A stretch of 64,000 nt of DNA, from contig OV277872.1 in the NCBI GenBank assembly GCA_922989275.2, positions 30,153,619-30,217,618 on the forward strand, read 5' to 3'. Positions 1 through 10,339 of the stretch are shown piece after piece (within the stretch, counting starts at the first letter, position 1; each line of letters opens with the position of its first letter). The DNA is from Gari tellinella (lineage: Eukaryota > Mollusca > Bivalvia > Cardiida > Psammobiidae). The notes under the pieces are model-generated. The model was not told the origin of the DNA, made no database searches, and was given only the letters and a program-made list of their open reading frames with translations. The translations under genes were made by a program, and so were the position numbers.

Positions 1-83
1 TAAATACCCGGCTGACTAGAAAAGAGAATACCACTGTTTGCTGTTTCGGTTAGCAGTTTGTGCCCCGTTTGCAGCGCCCAGAG

Positions 84-316
84 TACAGTAGAGAAAACAG
101 TGTATTTCCAAATAACCCCGGTTAAGCTTAAACTATTGTTTTCATTGCAAACAGTTTGGAGTCAGATCACCCCGTAACCCGGCGTCTGATCAGGCTCCAA
201 ACTGTTTCCCACTCAAATTAAAACTGGTGGTCGGAATTGTCAAAAGGTTGTCATTTTCTATATTTCATTGCAATGCGTTTGCGTTTGAACGAAATAATTA
301 CGTTTTCTCCACTGTA
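84..316. mobile_element. MITE family A, copy 1
   Basis: The ends read TACAGTAGAGAAAAC and GTTTTCTCCACTGTA, an inverted terminal repeat with TA at the outside. The middle (147-207) is a damaged form of the family hairpin: the right arm GGCGTCTGATCAGGCTCC is intact but the left arm has lost several bases. The flanks carry the family's AATGCGTTTGCGTTTGAACG block. There is no coding capacity. The termini resemble pogo/Tigger-type Tc1-mariner MITEs; that class assignment is an inference. Confidence 0.75.
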
Positions 317-447
317 TTTCCGACCGGTAGCCAACCTACCATCGATTTCTTTACTCACTGAACTCTTCACTGTATGGTTGTGATTATCTGATGCTACATA
401 AATTGCGATACATTTCACAGAAAGACTTCATGCAATATACATACATA

Positions 448-803
448 CATTGCTCCCTCTCTACACCGTCCCTCTAAACAACGACTCCCTCCTTACAACG
501 ACACTTGCTGCAGTTCCCTAAACAGGACAATTATGTCTAATGCTTTACTGTTCCAATATTGTCTGCTCAAAGTTGTCATCTGCTATGTTGTTCTCAAAGT
601 TACATATTTGACCTTTGACAATAAAACGTAATGACGAGTGACAAATAGCTTGAATCATGATCAGACGCCGCGTTACGCGGCGTCTGATCCGGATTAAGCT
701 GTTTGCAAATGTAAACCAGATTCCCTCTCTGTAACGACTTCTTCCGAACAACGCACACATTTTTGTCCTCCATTGGATGTCGTTGTAGAGAGGGCGCGCT
801 GTA
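448..803 (-). mobile_element. MITE family B, copy 1
   Basis: The left end TGCTCCCTCTCTACA and the right end GTAGAGAGGGCGCGCTGTA form inverted ends. The central hairpin is at 641-706, with the arms TTGAATCATGATCAGACG and CGTCTGATCCGGATTAAG. The usual family B internal blocks are present (AGTTACATATTTGACC, CAACGACTCCCTCCTTACAACG). Open frames here are readings through the hairpin and not genes. Confidence 0.75.
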
Positions 804-975
804 TTACCTAGGTCTGGAACAATAACTAAATGGATTTTCCTCTCGCAGAATAAACTCCACCTCTCTCATGCAATATTATTCTCTATTTACATGTACATGT
901 GCATTGCCAGATGGTGGCTACTCTAGAAACAAAAGGGAAAACCCATTCACTGTCAATATTTTGGCTTCCTTTCAG

Positions 976-1104
976 CTGTGGCCGTCTCCACGAATTGCAC
1001 TACCGGTCATGTGAGCAGCTGTCCCGGCCACACCTCATGTAGCACTATGTATCACCTGCAATGTTACGATGGTGCCTGTGTGTGTGCGCATAACACTGCT
1101 AATG
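976..1104 (+). CDS. Internal exon of a cysteine-rich secreted-type protein
   Basis: This exon lies between a pyrimidine-rich acceptor (CTTCCTTTCAG) and a strong donor (GGTAAGG). It begins with the last two bases of a codon and ends with the first base of the next, so it is a symmetric phase 1-1 exon of 129 bp with no stop in the reading frame. The 42 whole codons hold six cysteines spaced C-x8-C-x5-C-x7-C-x4-C-x1-C and end in GACVCAHNTAN. Its phase fits the exon at 4210-4319, whose translation has the same C-x4-C-x1-C ending, so the two look like successive cysteine-rich repeats of one gene. Small disulfide-rich repeats of this kind are typical of secreted proteins. I cannot name the family: EB-like, defensin-like and protease-inhibitor folds are all possible. 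The signal-peptide exon is not visible and would lie upstream, probably outside the window. Confidence 0.6.
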
Positions 1105-1454
1105 GTAAGGAAACAATGTTTTCAGGGTCCCATGTTATAAAGCTTTTCAGTTGAGTCTAAACTCGTTCCCAAGCATTTGATTGGTCAGATTTGAGCCTAG
1201 GCTTAAATCTGACAATCAAAGCTTGAGAACACACTCAGACTCAGCTCATATCCTTTATAACCTTGGACCCTGTGTTCACTAATTCTAATGTATAGCCAGG
1301 TAGGGCGGAGCTAACCTTTGGCAAAGATAAACTAATTTGCATTTGATTTTAGAGGTGATAAGTATTGTTCCGTATAGAATAGTTATTTTGCGATACTTTC
1401 CAAATAAAGAACATATGAGCGTGCAGCTATATCCACGTTCAAAAGGTGTGTACA

Positions 1455-1517
1455 GTGCTCTCTACAACAACACCCAATGGGAGACAATGATTGCATGTCT
1501 TGTTCGGACGGAGTTGT
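1455..1517 (+). mobile_element. MITE family B fragment truncated by family K
   Basis: TACAGTGCTCTCTACAACA and CACCCAATGGGAGACAA are the first 60 or so bases of family B. The element stops where the family K terminus TACAGTAAAG begins, so K probably inserted into B or replaced its remainder. Confidence 0.6.
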
Positions 1518-2253
1518 TACAGTAAAGTCCACTTATAACGAAGTCTTCGGGACCGTCTGATTTATTTCATTATATCCAAATTTCGTTTTATCAGGTCCAT
1601 TTTACTATGATGTTGATTATATAGAGGATAACTGTTTTTTTCAGTGTAAGATCAAATTTAATCCATTGAGTGAACATCAGATGTTATATTTTCACGAGTG
1701 GCGAAAATATAACAGTCTGATGGTCACGAAATGGATTAAATTCAATCTGACACTGGAAAAACACAGTTATTCTATTTATTTATGCTTTTAAGCCACTTTT
1801 TAAACGAAATTGTTTGACAATTGAAAGCGAAAGTACATTAGTGATCCCGTGTTTAGCCCCAAGTTTTATGTCGAACACATGTACATGTACGTGACAGTTG
1901 GCGGTACAATGACGTCATTTATTTATTGATTTGACGTCAAAGGAATTACGTCGTTACTTCCGATCTTGGATTCGTGTTCTTCCGTTGAGTGGTTCGCGAC
2001 AAAACGGACTGCCGGAATTGAACGATAAGACACGATTTACTACGATTCTTGGGGAGCCCTACGGGGAAAACTCATAAAAAAAGCACGAACGACGATAATC
2101 CCACTGCTTGAAGCAGTGGATTATCAAGTAATAATCCACTGCTTTTTCCCGGTAATCCACCGAAAAGCATAAATAAATATTGGGATTACATTTTGTTTCG
2201 CTATATCCAATATTTCGTCATATCCAAAGTCGTTATAAGCAAGCTTCACTGTA
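1518..2253. mobile_element. MITE family K (about 735 bp, TA-flanked, with hairpin)
   Basis: The left end TACAGTAAAGTCCACTTATA and the right end GCTTATAACG...AAGCTTCACTGTA are imperfect inverted repeats with repeated ATATCC blocks behind each end. A long hairpin lies at about 1645-1755: AATTTAATCCATT, GATGTTATATTTTC, loop, GAAAATATAACAG, AATGGATTAAATT. A second dyad at about 2097-2175 contains CCACTGCTTGAAGCAGTGG. No protein is encoded. The CAGT start with a TA target suggests a pogo/Tigger-like non-autonomous element. Confidence 0.65.
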
Positions 2254-2259
2254 TAGGGA

Positions 2260-3430
2260 GAGCATATTAAGATTTGGTTTAGATTTGCAAACAACTTGTA
2301 TCCAGACCAGACGCTGCGTCACGCGACGTCTGATCTGGATTCAAACTTTTTTTCATTCTTGATTATATTCTTTCTGTCAAAATGTCCCTTAATATGTAAG
2401 GTTGAGGAAACAGGGGAGACGACGGTAACTTTCGATAATAAAAGAGCGTGCTGACGTCCCCAAAGTTGAAATGCAAAGATCCGCATCAAAACTCCTCCCT
2501 GCCAGGTCAATAAAATCGACCTATACGACGAAAAATAAACTCAATCGCAAAGCAAAAATTGAAAATAAGAATTAGTTTTACGAAATTTCTTACGAGTTAT
2601 TTTATTCTGAGTGGTAAACAGTTCGGGTCCAACTCAGACACTGGGTTACACTGCGTCTGATTTTACTCTAAACTATTTGCAATGGATATGTTTTATGTAC
2701 AAAAACTGTATAAGCACTGCCAAGACGTCACCAAGCTTAACAAATTATAGACTTCTTTTACTTCTCAAATTTTAAATTTAGTTATTGTGACTCAAAAAAT
2801 ATTAACATGAGTGTCAATTAGTTTGAACCCTGATCATACGCCGCTTCAGGATCCAAACTGTTTGCAACTAATTCCAATTCCTTTATTACGCTCAATTCAT
2901 GAATAACATGTTATACATGAGGAAATATAATATATTCATAAACAAAACAGAATATTTTAGTCTATTAGATTCCGGGTTTATTACGTATGTATTTGAGACT
3001 TGGAGATATACGGGTATTAACAGAAAGTTACGGTTGACAAAATGTACTGAGAAAGCTAGACTTTTTACGTTTTCTGTAAAAAAAACCAACAACATAGGAT
3101 AATTCAAAAGCACGTTTACTTTTAGATAGATGTATAACAATAGCTTCTAGTACATTTACACACGTTCCTAAGCACAAAATGCGTATGGTTATATAAGACA
3201 TGTAAATATTTTAATGAATGGATGAACGAATGATTGGTTGAATGAATGAGTGAATTAATCAATCAACCAGTCAATATACCAGTCGTAGGACAATGGAAGG
3301 GTTTATTTATCAAAGTGTGTATTGGTTGAACGTCAGTCTACAGTAGATCTAGATCAGCCTTTATGCAGTGGTCCGACCCCGAATCTCTCCAAACCTCCCC
3401 AAACCACTTTTAAAAACAAGTTTTCCATAT
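2260..3430. other. Gene-free stretch with decayed hairpin remnants
   Basis: I see no exon with convincing splice signals here. The stretch holds eroded copies of the CAAACAG/GATCAGA hairpin (2288-2347 and 2627-2686), an AT-rich segment open on both strands (2892-3140) without family resemblance, and short ATGAATGA-type low-complexity sequence near 3213-3260. Confidence 0.5.
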
Positions 3431-3444
3431 TCTAACAGATGGTC

Positions 3445-3517
3445 GCTTAAAGCAGGCTGAAAGTACAACAGGATGCGCACTTAGGTGCAGTCTGCTTTAC
3501 TTTCAACCTGCTTTAAG
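3445..3517. repeat. Family C hairpin core
   Basis: GCTTAAAGCAGGCTGAAAGT is followed, after a CG-rich apex, by its inverted form ACTTTCAACCTGCTTTAAG. The outer parts of the family C element are weak here, so only the core is annotated. Confidence 0.6.
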
Positions 3518-4032
3518 TGGATACCTATCTTGTTTGGAGTGGTTTGGAGAAGTTTAGGAAGGTTTGGGGTCTTTAGACTGATTCTTTTTTTGAGAATTGG
3601 AGAATAACATATTCCAATCTGTAGAAGTAAAGTAACTGTTATAAAGCATTTCTACTCTTGTTAACTCATTCAACCCTGAAACTTTAAATGGAAAATTACA
3701 GACTCTAAATAAGTAGATTCTATTTTTGATTATTTAAGGGTGTTTATTGCAATATAGTGCAAAATTACTAACAGTGCAGACTTATGGAGCCCTCTGATCA
3801 GGGTCTAAACTGATTTGAATAAAACATGTATACTCCTCTGAGGCATACTGGTTGTAAATGACGAGTATACTCGTCGCTAGGGTTGAATGTGTTAACTCAT
3901 ATATCCCTGACATTAACGTTGTTTCGCCTTTCAACTGTTCCACAATTGAAATAAAAATATTTTGTCTACATACATTCATAAATATTTACATGCACCATAA
4001 GAAAGATTTTGGTTATCGCTGAAAAATAATAC

Positions 4033-4103
4033 CTCAAAGTAGGCTGAAAGGTAAGCAGAATAAGCCTTACGGCGCTATCTGCTTTACGTTCAACCTACTT
4101 TAG
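4033..4103. repeat. Family C hairpin core (diverged)
   Basis: CTCAAAGTAGGCTGAAAGG and CGTTCAACCTACTTTAGA are imperfect inverted arms. The region continues to GGTAATAGGTTAAG near 4150, a remnant of the element end. It lies in the intron upstream of the terminal cysteine-rich exon. Confidence 0.5.
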
Positions 4104-4209
4104 ATGGTCACCTGCCTTCAAAACTAGAAACAAGGTAGGTGGTAATAGGTTAAGAGACCTCTCCGAGGGTAAAGTTACAACAAACCTGATTATATTGTAT
4201 ATTTTCTAG

Positions 4210-4319
4210 GCAACGGCTGTTCATCGAGCCGTGACTGCACAGGAAGCTGTCACACCCACGGATCTAACCATAGAAACATTTGCTTTCATGGTAATTGTCG
4301 CTGCACAATTCTAGGATGA
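4210..4319 (+). CDS. Terminal exon of the cysteine-rich secreted-type protein
   Basis: The acceptor is TATTTTCTAG. The first two bases complete the codon opened by the exon ending at 1104 (G|GC, giving Gly), and the frame runs to TGA at 4317-4319. The exon encodes six cysteines spaced C-x4-C-x3-C-x10-C-x4-C-x1-C (NGCSSRDCTGSCH, then FHGNCRCTILG). CxxxC followed by CxC with these gaps is the signature spacing of the cysteine-stabilised alpha-beta fold of invertebrate defensins. That is a spacing match only, not a proven homology. The upstream exon does not keep the CxxxC step. An AATAAA signal begins four bases after the stop, consistent with a 3' end. The protein is probably secreted; its function is unknown. 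Confidence 0.6.
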
Positions 4320-4322
4320 GAT

Positions 4323-4328
4323 AATAAA
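4323..4328 (+). promoter_or_regulatory. Candidate polyadenylation signal
   Basis: AATAAA lies directly behind the TGA of the cysteine-rich terminal exon, followed by a T-rich stretch (TCATATATTTTGTTC) within 40 bases. The position fits a compact 3' end. It is unproven without transcript data. Confidence 0.35.
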
Positions 4329-4392
4329 TATCTGTTGATCATAAATCTCATATATTTTGTTCATATTTTGCTAAAATGCTATAAATGAGCAT

Positions 4393-4641
4393 GTACATTA
4401 GACGAGACGTTATTCTTCCCCAATACACGCTTTACACTAAAACTATTTTTTATTAAAATCAGTTTGGAACCAGACCAGACGCCGGGTATCCCGGCGTCTG
4501 ATCATGCTCCAGACTGTTTGCCACTAATTTTAAAATAAACAGTTAGGATTGTCAACAACTTGCCATTTTCTGTATTTTAATGCAATGCGTTGGCGTTTCG
4601 TTCGCGTTTAAACGGGAAAGAATAACGCTTTCTCCCCTGTA
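4393..4641. mobile_element. MITE family A, copy 2
   Basis: The element runs from TACATTAGACGAGACG to TTTCTCCCCTGTA with a near-complete hairpin at 4460-4520 (GCCGGGTATCCCGGC apex). The adjoining family B copy begins two bases later, so the two elements sit side by side. Confidence 0.75.
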
Positions 4642-4643
4642 TC

Positions 4644-5003
4644 TACAGTGTTCTTTTCTACAACGAATATCCAAACAACGACTCCATCCTTACAACGGCC
4701 ATCGCCTATGTTCTCCAAACAAGACACTTATGTCCAACATTTTCTCGGCTTCGTTATCGTCTGCTTAAAATTGTCTTCTGCTGTTTTTTCTCAAAGTTAC
4801 ATAATTGATATTTTGACAGAAAAAGTATAATGTCGAGTAGCAAACAGCTTGAATCCAGATCAGACGCCGCGTAACGCGGCGACTGATCTGGATTCAAGCT
4901 GTTTTCAAATGTAAGCCACTTCCCTCCCTATAACGACTTTCTCAGAACAAAGCAAATACTCTTTGTCTCCCATTGGGTGTCGTTGTAGGGAGGGACCACC
5001 GTA
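4644..5003 (-). mobile_element. MITE family B, copy 2
   Basis: TACAGTGTTCTTTTCTACAA and GTTGTAGGGAGGGACCACCG are the ends. The hairpin is at 4841-4905 with apex CGCCGCGTAACGCGGCG and one mismatch (GACTGATC for GTCTGATC). Confidence 0.75.
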
Positions 5004-5009
5004 CATGTA

Positions 5010-5760
5010 AATTGTATCCAATCACGAACGACGTCACATGCAATTGTTGACAGTTTTGATACAGGTCAGACATAAAGGGCAGTGCTCAAACTGTTTGATA
5101 TTTATCCTGATTATTCGTTATTTCGGAAGTCTTCCAAATTTCAACGCCATGTGAATATCGTCGCCATCGACCATTTTCAAATGTTATTTAAGACATCCCT
5201 AGATGACCTTTCAATCATAACGCCTTGCCAGACAATTTCCTTGCAATAATCATGGATCTCATGAACATGTTGCTAGCAAAATACCATTGAAGCTTCTCGT
5301 GTGAGACTCTATCTTTATATTTGATAGTTTGGTTAGAAATAACCATTAAAATGACTAGAGCATGAGTATAATCAGGACCTCACCCGGAAATAATTAGATT
5401 GTGCTGCACGTGTTTTGACACTTACTTTGACACCTCCAGAACAATGGGGTGGTGGTCCCTCAATGGACTGAGGAAAAGTCTTCAAATGACTTTCTTTCCG
5501 AACATACAGACAGAGTGTCAAACAGGTAGAATCCAGATGAGACTGATTAATTTGGTGTCTCATCAATGTCCAAACTGGTTATAAACATTGTCACAAATGC
5601 ACTTGCAGCGTGCGGAAAATTAAGCAAAGAACAATTTCGAACCAGACAATATGTATGGAGAAGACGTTATGATTTCCAAATAAACATGTGATCGCTAAAA
5701 CTATTACATGTATACATATCTATTGCAAACAGTTTGGAGCTGGGTAGTTTACTCGGTAAT
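5010..5760. other. Gene-free stretch, nothing recognised
   Basis: Both strands have short open frames around 5372-5584, but they have no signal peptide, no splice-site support and no recognisable motif. I see no family terminus in this interval. Confidence 0.4.
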
Positions 5761-5763
5761 TCA

Positions 5764-5870
5764 ATTAAGGAATAATTCGAATATTTATTGTATTCATGGA
5801 GGTATGAAGCGGTTTCATACAAAAAAACAATATTTTTCATACCTCCATGAATACAATAAATATTCCGAAT
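5764..5870. repeat. Family D hairpin alone
   Basis: GAATATTTATTGTATTCATG is answered by CATGAATACAATAAATATTC. The arms also include GGAGGTATGAA and its complement. The remainder of family D is missing on the left. Confidence 0.7.
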
Positions 5871-6288
5871 TAGCACATGGCTTGGAGCTCTCGGCCAATC
5901 AGAGGCCTCAAAAACCTGTGAATATATCGTTTATTTTACAAAACCATGAAATAACTAACACACTGTTCACTTATTCCAAGCTTCCGTCATATCAAGGCAA
6001 TTTGACGTCACAACCCTAGATCGGAGGGGAACTGCACTCGCTTGATGACGTCATATTATGTACAGTGAGACCTAAACTTTAAAGGCAATTAATAATGAAT
6101 TGTGCTTACATATAGAGCTTCAATAAGCGTTATTTATGTTGGTGTTAAAGCATGCTTAATGTCTCAAACTGCACATTGAAATAACCTTTCAATTTAAGTA
6201 AAGTATTACCAATAAAATGACTTTTTCGTCTAAAACAAAAAGTAGAAACGTAGGGTCTTCTTGTTTTCCTCGAGCCCAAGCCAGTGCT

Positions 6289-6396
6289 AAATAGGTTAGA
6301 CCACGGTTACGCGCGAATAAACGACATTGTTCTCGGGGGCTACGCCCCCTCGAACTATATCGTTTATTCGCTTGCAACCATGGTCTAACCTATACT
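6289..6396. repeat. Long imperfect hairpin
   Basis: Arms ATAGGTTAGACCA...GCGAATAAACGA and TCGTTTATTCGC...TGGTCTAACCTAT pair over about 45 bases each side. The apex is itself a small hairpin (GGGGGC TAC GCCCCC). It directly abuts the reversed family D copy and may be its own terminal palindrome variant. Confidence 0.6.
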
Positions 6397-6738
6397 TATT
6401 CCTTATAATTTAATATCACTTCTGAATTTAAGAAAGTAGTTAAATAGAGAATCTGACGCGAATGTTCTTTTTTAACGCTTTTGAAACGTAGATTGTAGTC
6501 CCTCCGCCATAATGTATTTTCAGCCAAAACGCAACGTTGTTATGTAGTAAAGTCGACGTCAATGATGTCATTTGGCATCCTGCTTCATGCAGCGCTTGTG
6601 AAGAGCAGTTGGACTAAGGGAAAGTAGTCCTGACAAGGCGTGGCCTAAATTTTTTTTTTTTTTTCTGGAGTTATGAAACAAAAACTACAGCCAATCACAG
6701 CTAACCAAATGTAATGAAAACAAACAATATTAAATTAT
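6396..6738 (-). mobile_element. MITE family D, copy 1 (reversed)
   Basis: The copy contains the family's diagnostic blocks in reverse order: TTAAGAAAGTAGTTAAATAG, the GCCAAAACGCAACGTTG block, AATGATGTCATTTGGC, GCAGCGCTTGTGAAGAGCAG and CAATCACAGCTAACC. It ends at AAACAATATTAAATTATAG, and a scrap of family B hairpin follows (6740-6800). Confidence 0.65.
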
Positions 6739-7470
6739 AGCTCCGTAACGCGGCGTCTGATCTGAATTCCAGCTGTTTATCACTCGTCATTATGTTTATT
6801 CTACTGTCCTTTTCACTCAGCTCTGTCACTCAATTTTTATCAAGATTTTTTTGTTTCAAACAATATCAGCTTTGTACCTGCACGAGACAATTAGATTGTT
6901 TTTTACGAACTCACATGTAAAGTTTCAGATTTATCCAGGCTGTGAATGAAAAATTATCGTGAAAAATGTATTTTCCCCATAGTGAAATAGGCCTCAGTTG
7001 TTTACAAAATGGCTGACTTTGTGAATAGTGTGTGACGTTTTGGGACAGTCTATTTTTACAGAGGTGGAGAAGGCCTATTAAAATAAAACATAAAAATGAT
7101 ATTGTCAATCCGTGAATGGTAATCTAAACGTGAAATTAAGATAAAAAAAAGTGTTAGATATGACACATATTCATTACGGTATATATTGGAACTAATTTCT
7201 TTAACGGGTGAATAAAATGCAAGTGCTAAAAGTCGCTTCTATAAGGGAAAGGCTTAACTGCACGCTTCTGTTATGCTGGACACAAGCGTGTAGTTAGGCA
7301 CTTCTGATAATGTTTCCGTTGAGAGACGAAACCGTCAAAATGTAAGTTAATTTTTTTCGTGCTGTGATTAGAAGAAAATGATATTCAAAAGTGGCAAACA
7401 GATTTGATCCAGGATCAAGACTGTTTGCAAATGCGCTTTATTGCATGATTTATAGTAAAAGGGGCAACGT

Positions 7471-7690
7471 TTATGCTACCTCGTTTAAACACGTTATGTA
7501 TCTTAAAAATAGAACCGACCACATATGTATCTTATTCAAATATGGAAATATGACGAAATGTGCTTGTACATGTACACAGTTGCATTGAACCTTTATGTCG
7601 AATTTGTGAAGCATTCTGAACGTGTGCGTTAATAATGACAAAGGTGCTATCTTTACACAAGGTATAGTCAAATGACGTTGAGGACAATAA
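7471..7690 (+). repeat. Lectin-intron duplicate, matches 45050-45500
   Basis: Blocks such as ACACGTTATGTATCTTAAAA, TTTGTGAAGCATTCTGAAC and ATAGTCAAATGACGTTGAGG recur in the same order upstream of lectin exon 3 at 45050-45500. This shows that the two lectin units arose by duplication of gene plus intron. The copy at 45 kb contains a family H insertion that is absent here. Confidence 0.65.
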
Positions 7691-7830
7691 CAATATCAAT
7701 AAGAATAATAATATTCATAAAAATAATAATAAGGTAATCACACTTATAATAATAATGTTATGATAATGGTAATAAAAATAATTTTAATACTTTTGACAAT
7801 AATAATAATTAAAAAAATCAGTTCAATATT
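7681..7830. repeat. AAT-rich low-complexity tract
   Basis: The tract is a degenerate (AAT)n/(ATA)n run, continuing after a gap at 8095-8160. The same kind of tract lies in the equivalent intron position of the second lectin unit (45485-45565 and 45905-45985). Confidence 0.8.
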
Positions 7831-8186
7831 TTATTGTCTCCGTGAATAGGTGTATGTGGGTCGGAGATCCATCCCACTCTGCACCTTACAATACATAGTT
7901 AACATATAAATCTCCAAATATATTGAACATCATTTTTTATGTATGTATAAAGAAAAGAAAAAAGGAAACAATTGGGAAAAAGATAGTGTGCTGAAAATAA
8001 CACGAGAGATATGAAGACATGCCTCTATTTTATATTAGGAGTGTTTCAAGCTATGACAATTATAATGATAACAACATTACGTAGAAACAAACAAATTATG
8101 ATGATACTATAAATAGTAATAATTAAAGTAATAGTAATAAAAATAATAATAATAACAGTTAACTCACATTTACCTGCATAAACTAA

Positions 8187-8669
8187 TAATTTAATATTGT
8201 TTGTTTTCATTACATGTGGTTAGCTGTGATTGGCTGTAATTTTTGTTTCATAACTCCATGAAAAAAATAAAATTCAGGTCACTCCTTGTCAGGACTACTT
8301 TCTCTTAGTCCAACTGCTCTCCACAAGCGCTGCATAAAGCAGGACGCCAAATGACGTCAGTGACGTCGACGTTACTACAAAACAAGGTCGCGTTTTGGCG
8401 GAAAACATATATGGCGGAGGGACTACGACCTACGTTTTAAAAGCCTTAAAAATGAACATTTGCGTCAGATTCTCTATTTAACTACTTTCTTAAATTCAGT
8501 AGTGATATTAATTATAAGGAATAATTCGGAATATTTATTGTATTCATGGAGGTATATATAAAAAAACAACCTGGTCACACTTTTGTATGAAACCGCTTCT
8601 TCGGTTTCATACAGTGTGACCAGGTTTTGTTTTTCATACCTTCATGAATACAATAAATATTCGAATTAA
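8187..8669 (+). mobile_element. MITE family D, copy 2
   Basis: The copy starts TAATTTAATATTGTTTG and carries ATTGGCTGTAATTTTTGTTT, GCGTTTTGGCGGAAAAC and ATATATGGCGGAGGGACTAC-type blocks. It ends in the D hairpin, whose arms include TTCATACAGTGTGACCAGG paired with CCTGGTCACAC. Confidence 0.75.
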
Positions 8670-8712
8670 TTATTACATGAATTACTTCCTTGCTTCTCAA
8701 TGTATGCCCTAG

Positions 8713-8816
8713 ATCGCTTGCCAGACTGTTCCAGTCTCGGCCCATCTAGCAGACCTCAAAACCAAGGCGGAACGTGAGAGTCTACAGCAAGCAATACAAG
8801 ATGACACACTGGGTCT
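8713..8816 (+). pseudogene. C-type lectin exon 3 paralogue, interrupted by a MITE
   Basis: The acceptor is TGCCCTAG. The frame reads IACQTVPVSAHLADLKTKAE and then ERESLQQAIQDDTLGL, close to the intact exon at 46044-46161. It holds the conserved CTLD cysteine (IACQ) and the HLADL stretch. Just after Gly-Leu the family A terminus TACAGTGGAG begins; read onward, the element adds nine missense residues and a stop. Compared with the intact exon, the last 14 or so coding bases are lost. Behind the element the sequence resumes with GTAAGTAAC, matching the donor region of the intact copy. With no exon 1 or 2 found upstream on this strand, I call this unit a pseudogene. A spliced rescue is conceivable. 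Confidence 0.7.
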
Positions 8817-9045
8817 TACAGTGGAGAATATGTTATTCTGTCCTGTTTAAACGTAAACGTACGCAAACGCAAAGTTCTAAAACGTAGAAAAGTACAACCT
8901 TTTCACAATTCTGATAATTCGTGTTTATCTTGGTGGCAAACAGTTTGGAGCCTGATCTGGCTTCAACTGTTTGCACTGCAAATAATAGTTTAAGCGTAAA
9001 CGCGTTTATTGGGAAAGAATAACAGATTATCCATTGATTACTGTA
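8817..9045 (-). mobile_element. MITE family A, copy 3, inserted in a lectin exon
   Basis: TACAGTGGAGAATATG opens it and CCATTGATTACTGTA closes it. The hairpin has collapsed to a short form at 8931-8974 (GGAGCCTGATCTGGCTTC), losing the apex. The insertion disrupts lectin exon 3 of unit 1. Confidence 0.75.
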
Positions 9046-9363
9046 AGTAACACTCATTCATAAATTGCAAAATGCAACTTCTATTGAAAACACCTGATAA
9101 CGGGCGCAACAACTATGCGCACTATTTTGTCTTGAAATTCTTCATTTTTAAACTTAACAGATTCATTTAAATTTTTTGACACTTTGGGAAAAGAATCAAA
9201 CACCTTGGATCAAGATATGTCGCCGGGCTAGTTGGCGATTCATCCAGATCTATTAGATTTACTTATGGTACAGCAGTCGGGTATATTTGTAGATGTTAAA
9301 GGTATAAAACGTTTACGCGGCAGCTGTTCTGAAGTCAATGTGTTTTTCTTTTTAAATTAAGCT

Positions 9364-9500
9364 TATGTTCCTCCCTATGAACAACGGACACATTCTAGGA
9401 AACCAACTGAATGTTGTTGTATAGAGGGGGCACTTTATTATCCATAGAATAATCCTTATCTGACGCCGCGTTACTGTTTGCAACTTATTTTGAAACTAAG
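9364..9500. mobile_element. MITE family B remnant
   Basis: TTCCTCCCTATGAACAACGG and GTTGTTGTATAGAGGGGGCA are diverged B terminal pieces, followed by a hairpin scrap (CTGACGCCGCGTTACTGTTTGC) with one arm missing. Confidence 0.5.
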
Positions 9501-9777
9501 TGAACTTATGCTGCCTTTAATCTAACTATAAAACGCTATTGCAGCAAACAATATTGAAGCATTTGACTATATGGCGATGAAAGGGTAAAAAACGCACGAT
9601 AGATTTGATCATGAAAGGTTAAATTTCAGTTTTTTCAGGAATTTTAGACAAAACAAAAAAAATATATATAGCATACACATCAAACAGATTGAATCCTGAC
9701 AAGTCGATGCGTCTGATGGCGTCTTATAAGGACCCAATCTGCTGATTAGTTCAACTAAAGTAGTAGCTGGCTATGAG

Positions 9778-10006
9778 TTAACCCGTTCATGATCAAATTA
9801 TTCGGGATATTTGTACACCTTCACCGTTTCATTGTCGTCTGCTTCAGTATTGTTGTCTGCAATGTCGTTTCAAAGCTACAAAAAATAAGGCAGTATTACT
9901 TTTTTTTTTCAAAACGAGTGTCAAACAGTTTGGATCTTGATCAGATACCGCGTAACGCAAACGTTTGTAAACGCGCTTTTAAGCGTCATTGAGAGTGAAA
10001 GGGTTA
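9778..10006. mobile_element. MITE family F, copy 1
   Basis: The ends TTAACCCGTTCATGATC and GAGAGTGAAAGGGTTAA have a TTAA at each outside. The hairpin at 9925-9972 has lost its right arm. A C/F-type element with a TTAA target is piggyBac-like in form. Confidence 0.65.
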
Positions 10007-10339
10007 ATTAAGGTACGGCCTGTATCAAATACTTTAAGCTAAAAACTTAACCGACGCAGACGCTGACACAGACGCAGCCGTAGACGCAGACGACAGGGTG
10101 ACGACAATAACTCGACTTTTCGAAAAAGTCGAGCTAAAAATCGACTTTTGCAAACGGTTTGGATCAAGATCAAATTGATCAGGACCAAACTTATTTGACA
10201 CTCTTATCGATATTTTCTAAGTCATACAACCTTAAGTCTTACTTTATAATGTTCAGCAGACAACAATCAGTGATGAGTTCAGTAAAAAAATCGATGGCCG
10301 TCGATGGCCATTGATTGCGAGTTGGCTACCGGTCTGAAA

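Noticed and set aside
545..760. Frames rich in NSLNPDQTPRNAASDLDSSC-like peptide, also at 45567-45830 and 48092-48493
   Set aside because: They are readings through family B and its hairpin; no conservation beyond the repeat itself is visible.
2892..3140. Overlapping open frames on both strands
   Set aside because: AT-rich sequence with few stop triplets by chance; no splice sites, motifs or duplication partner.
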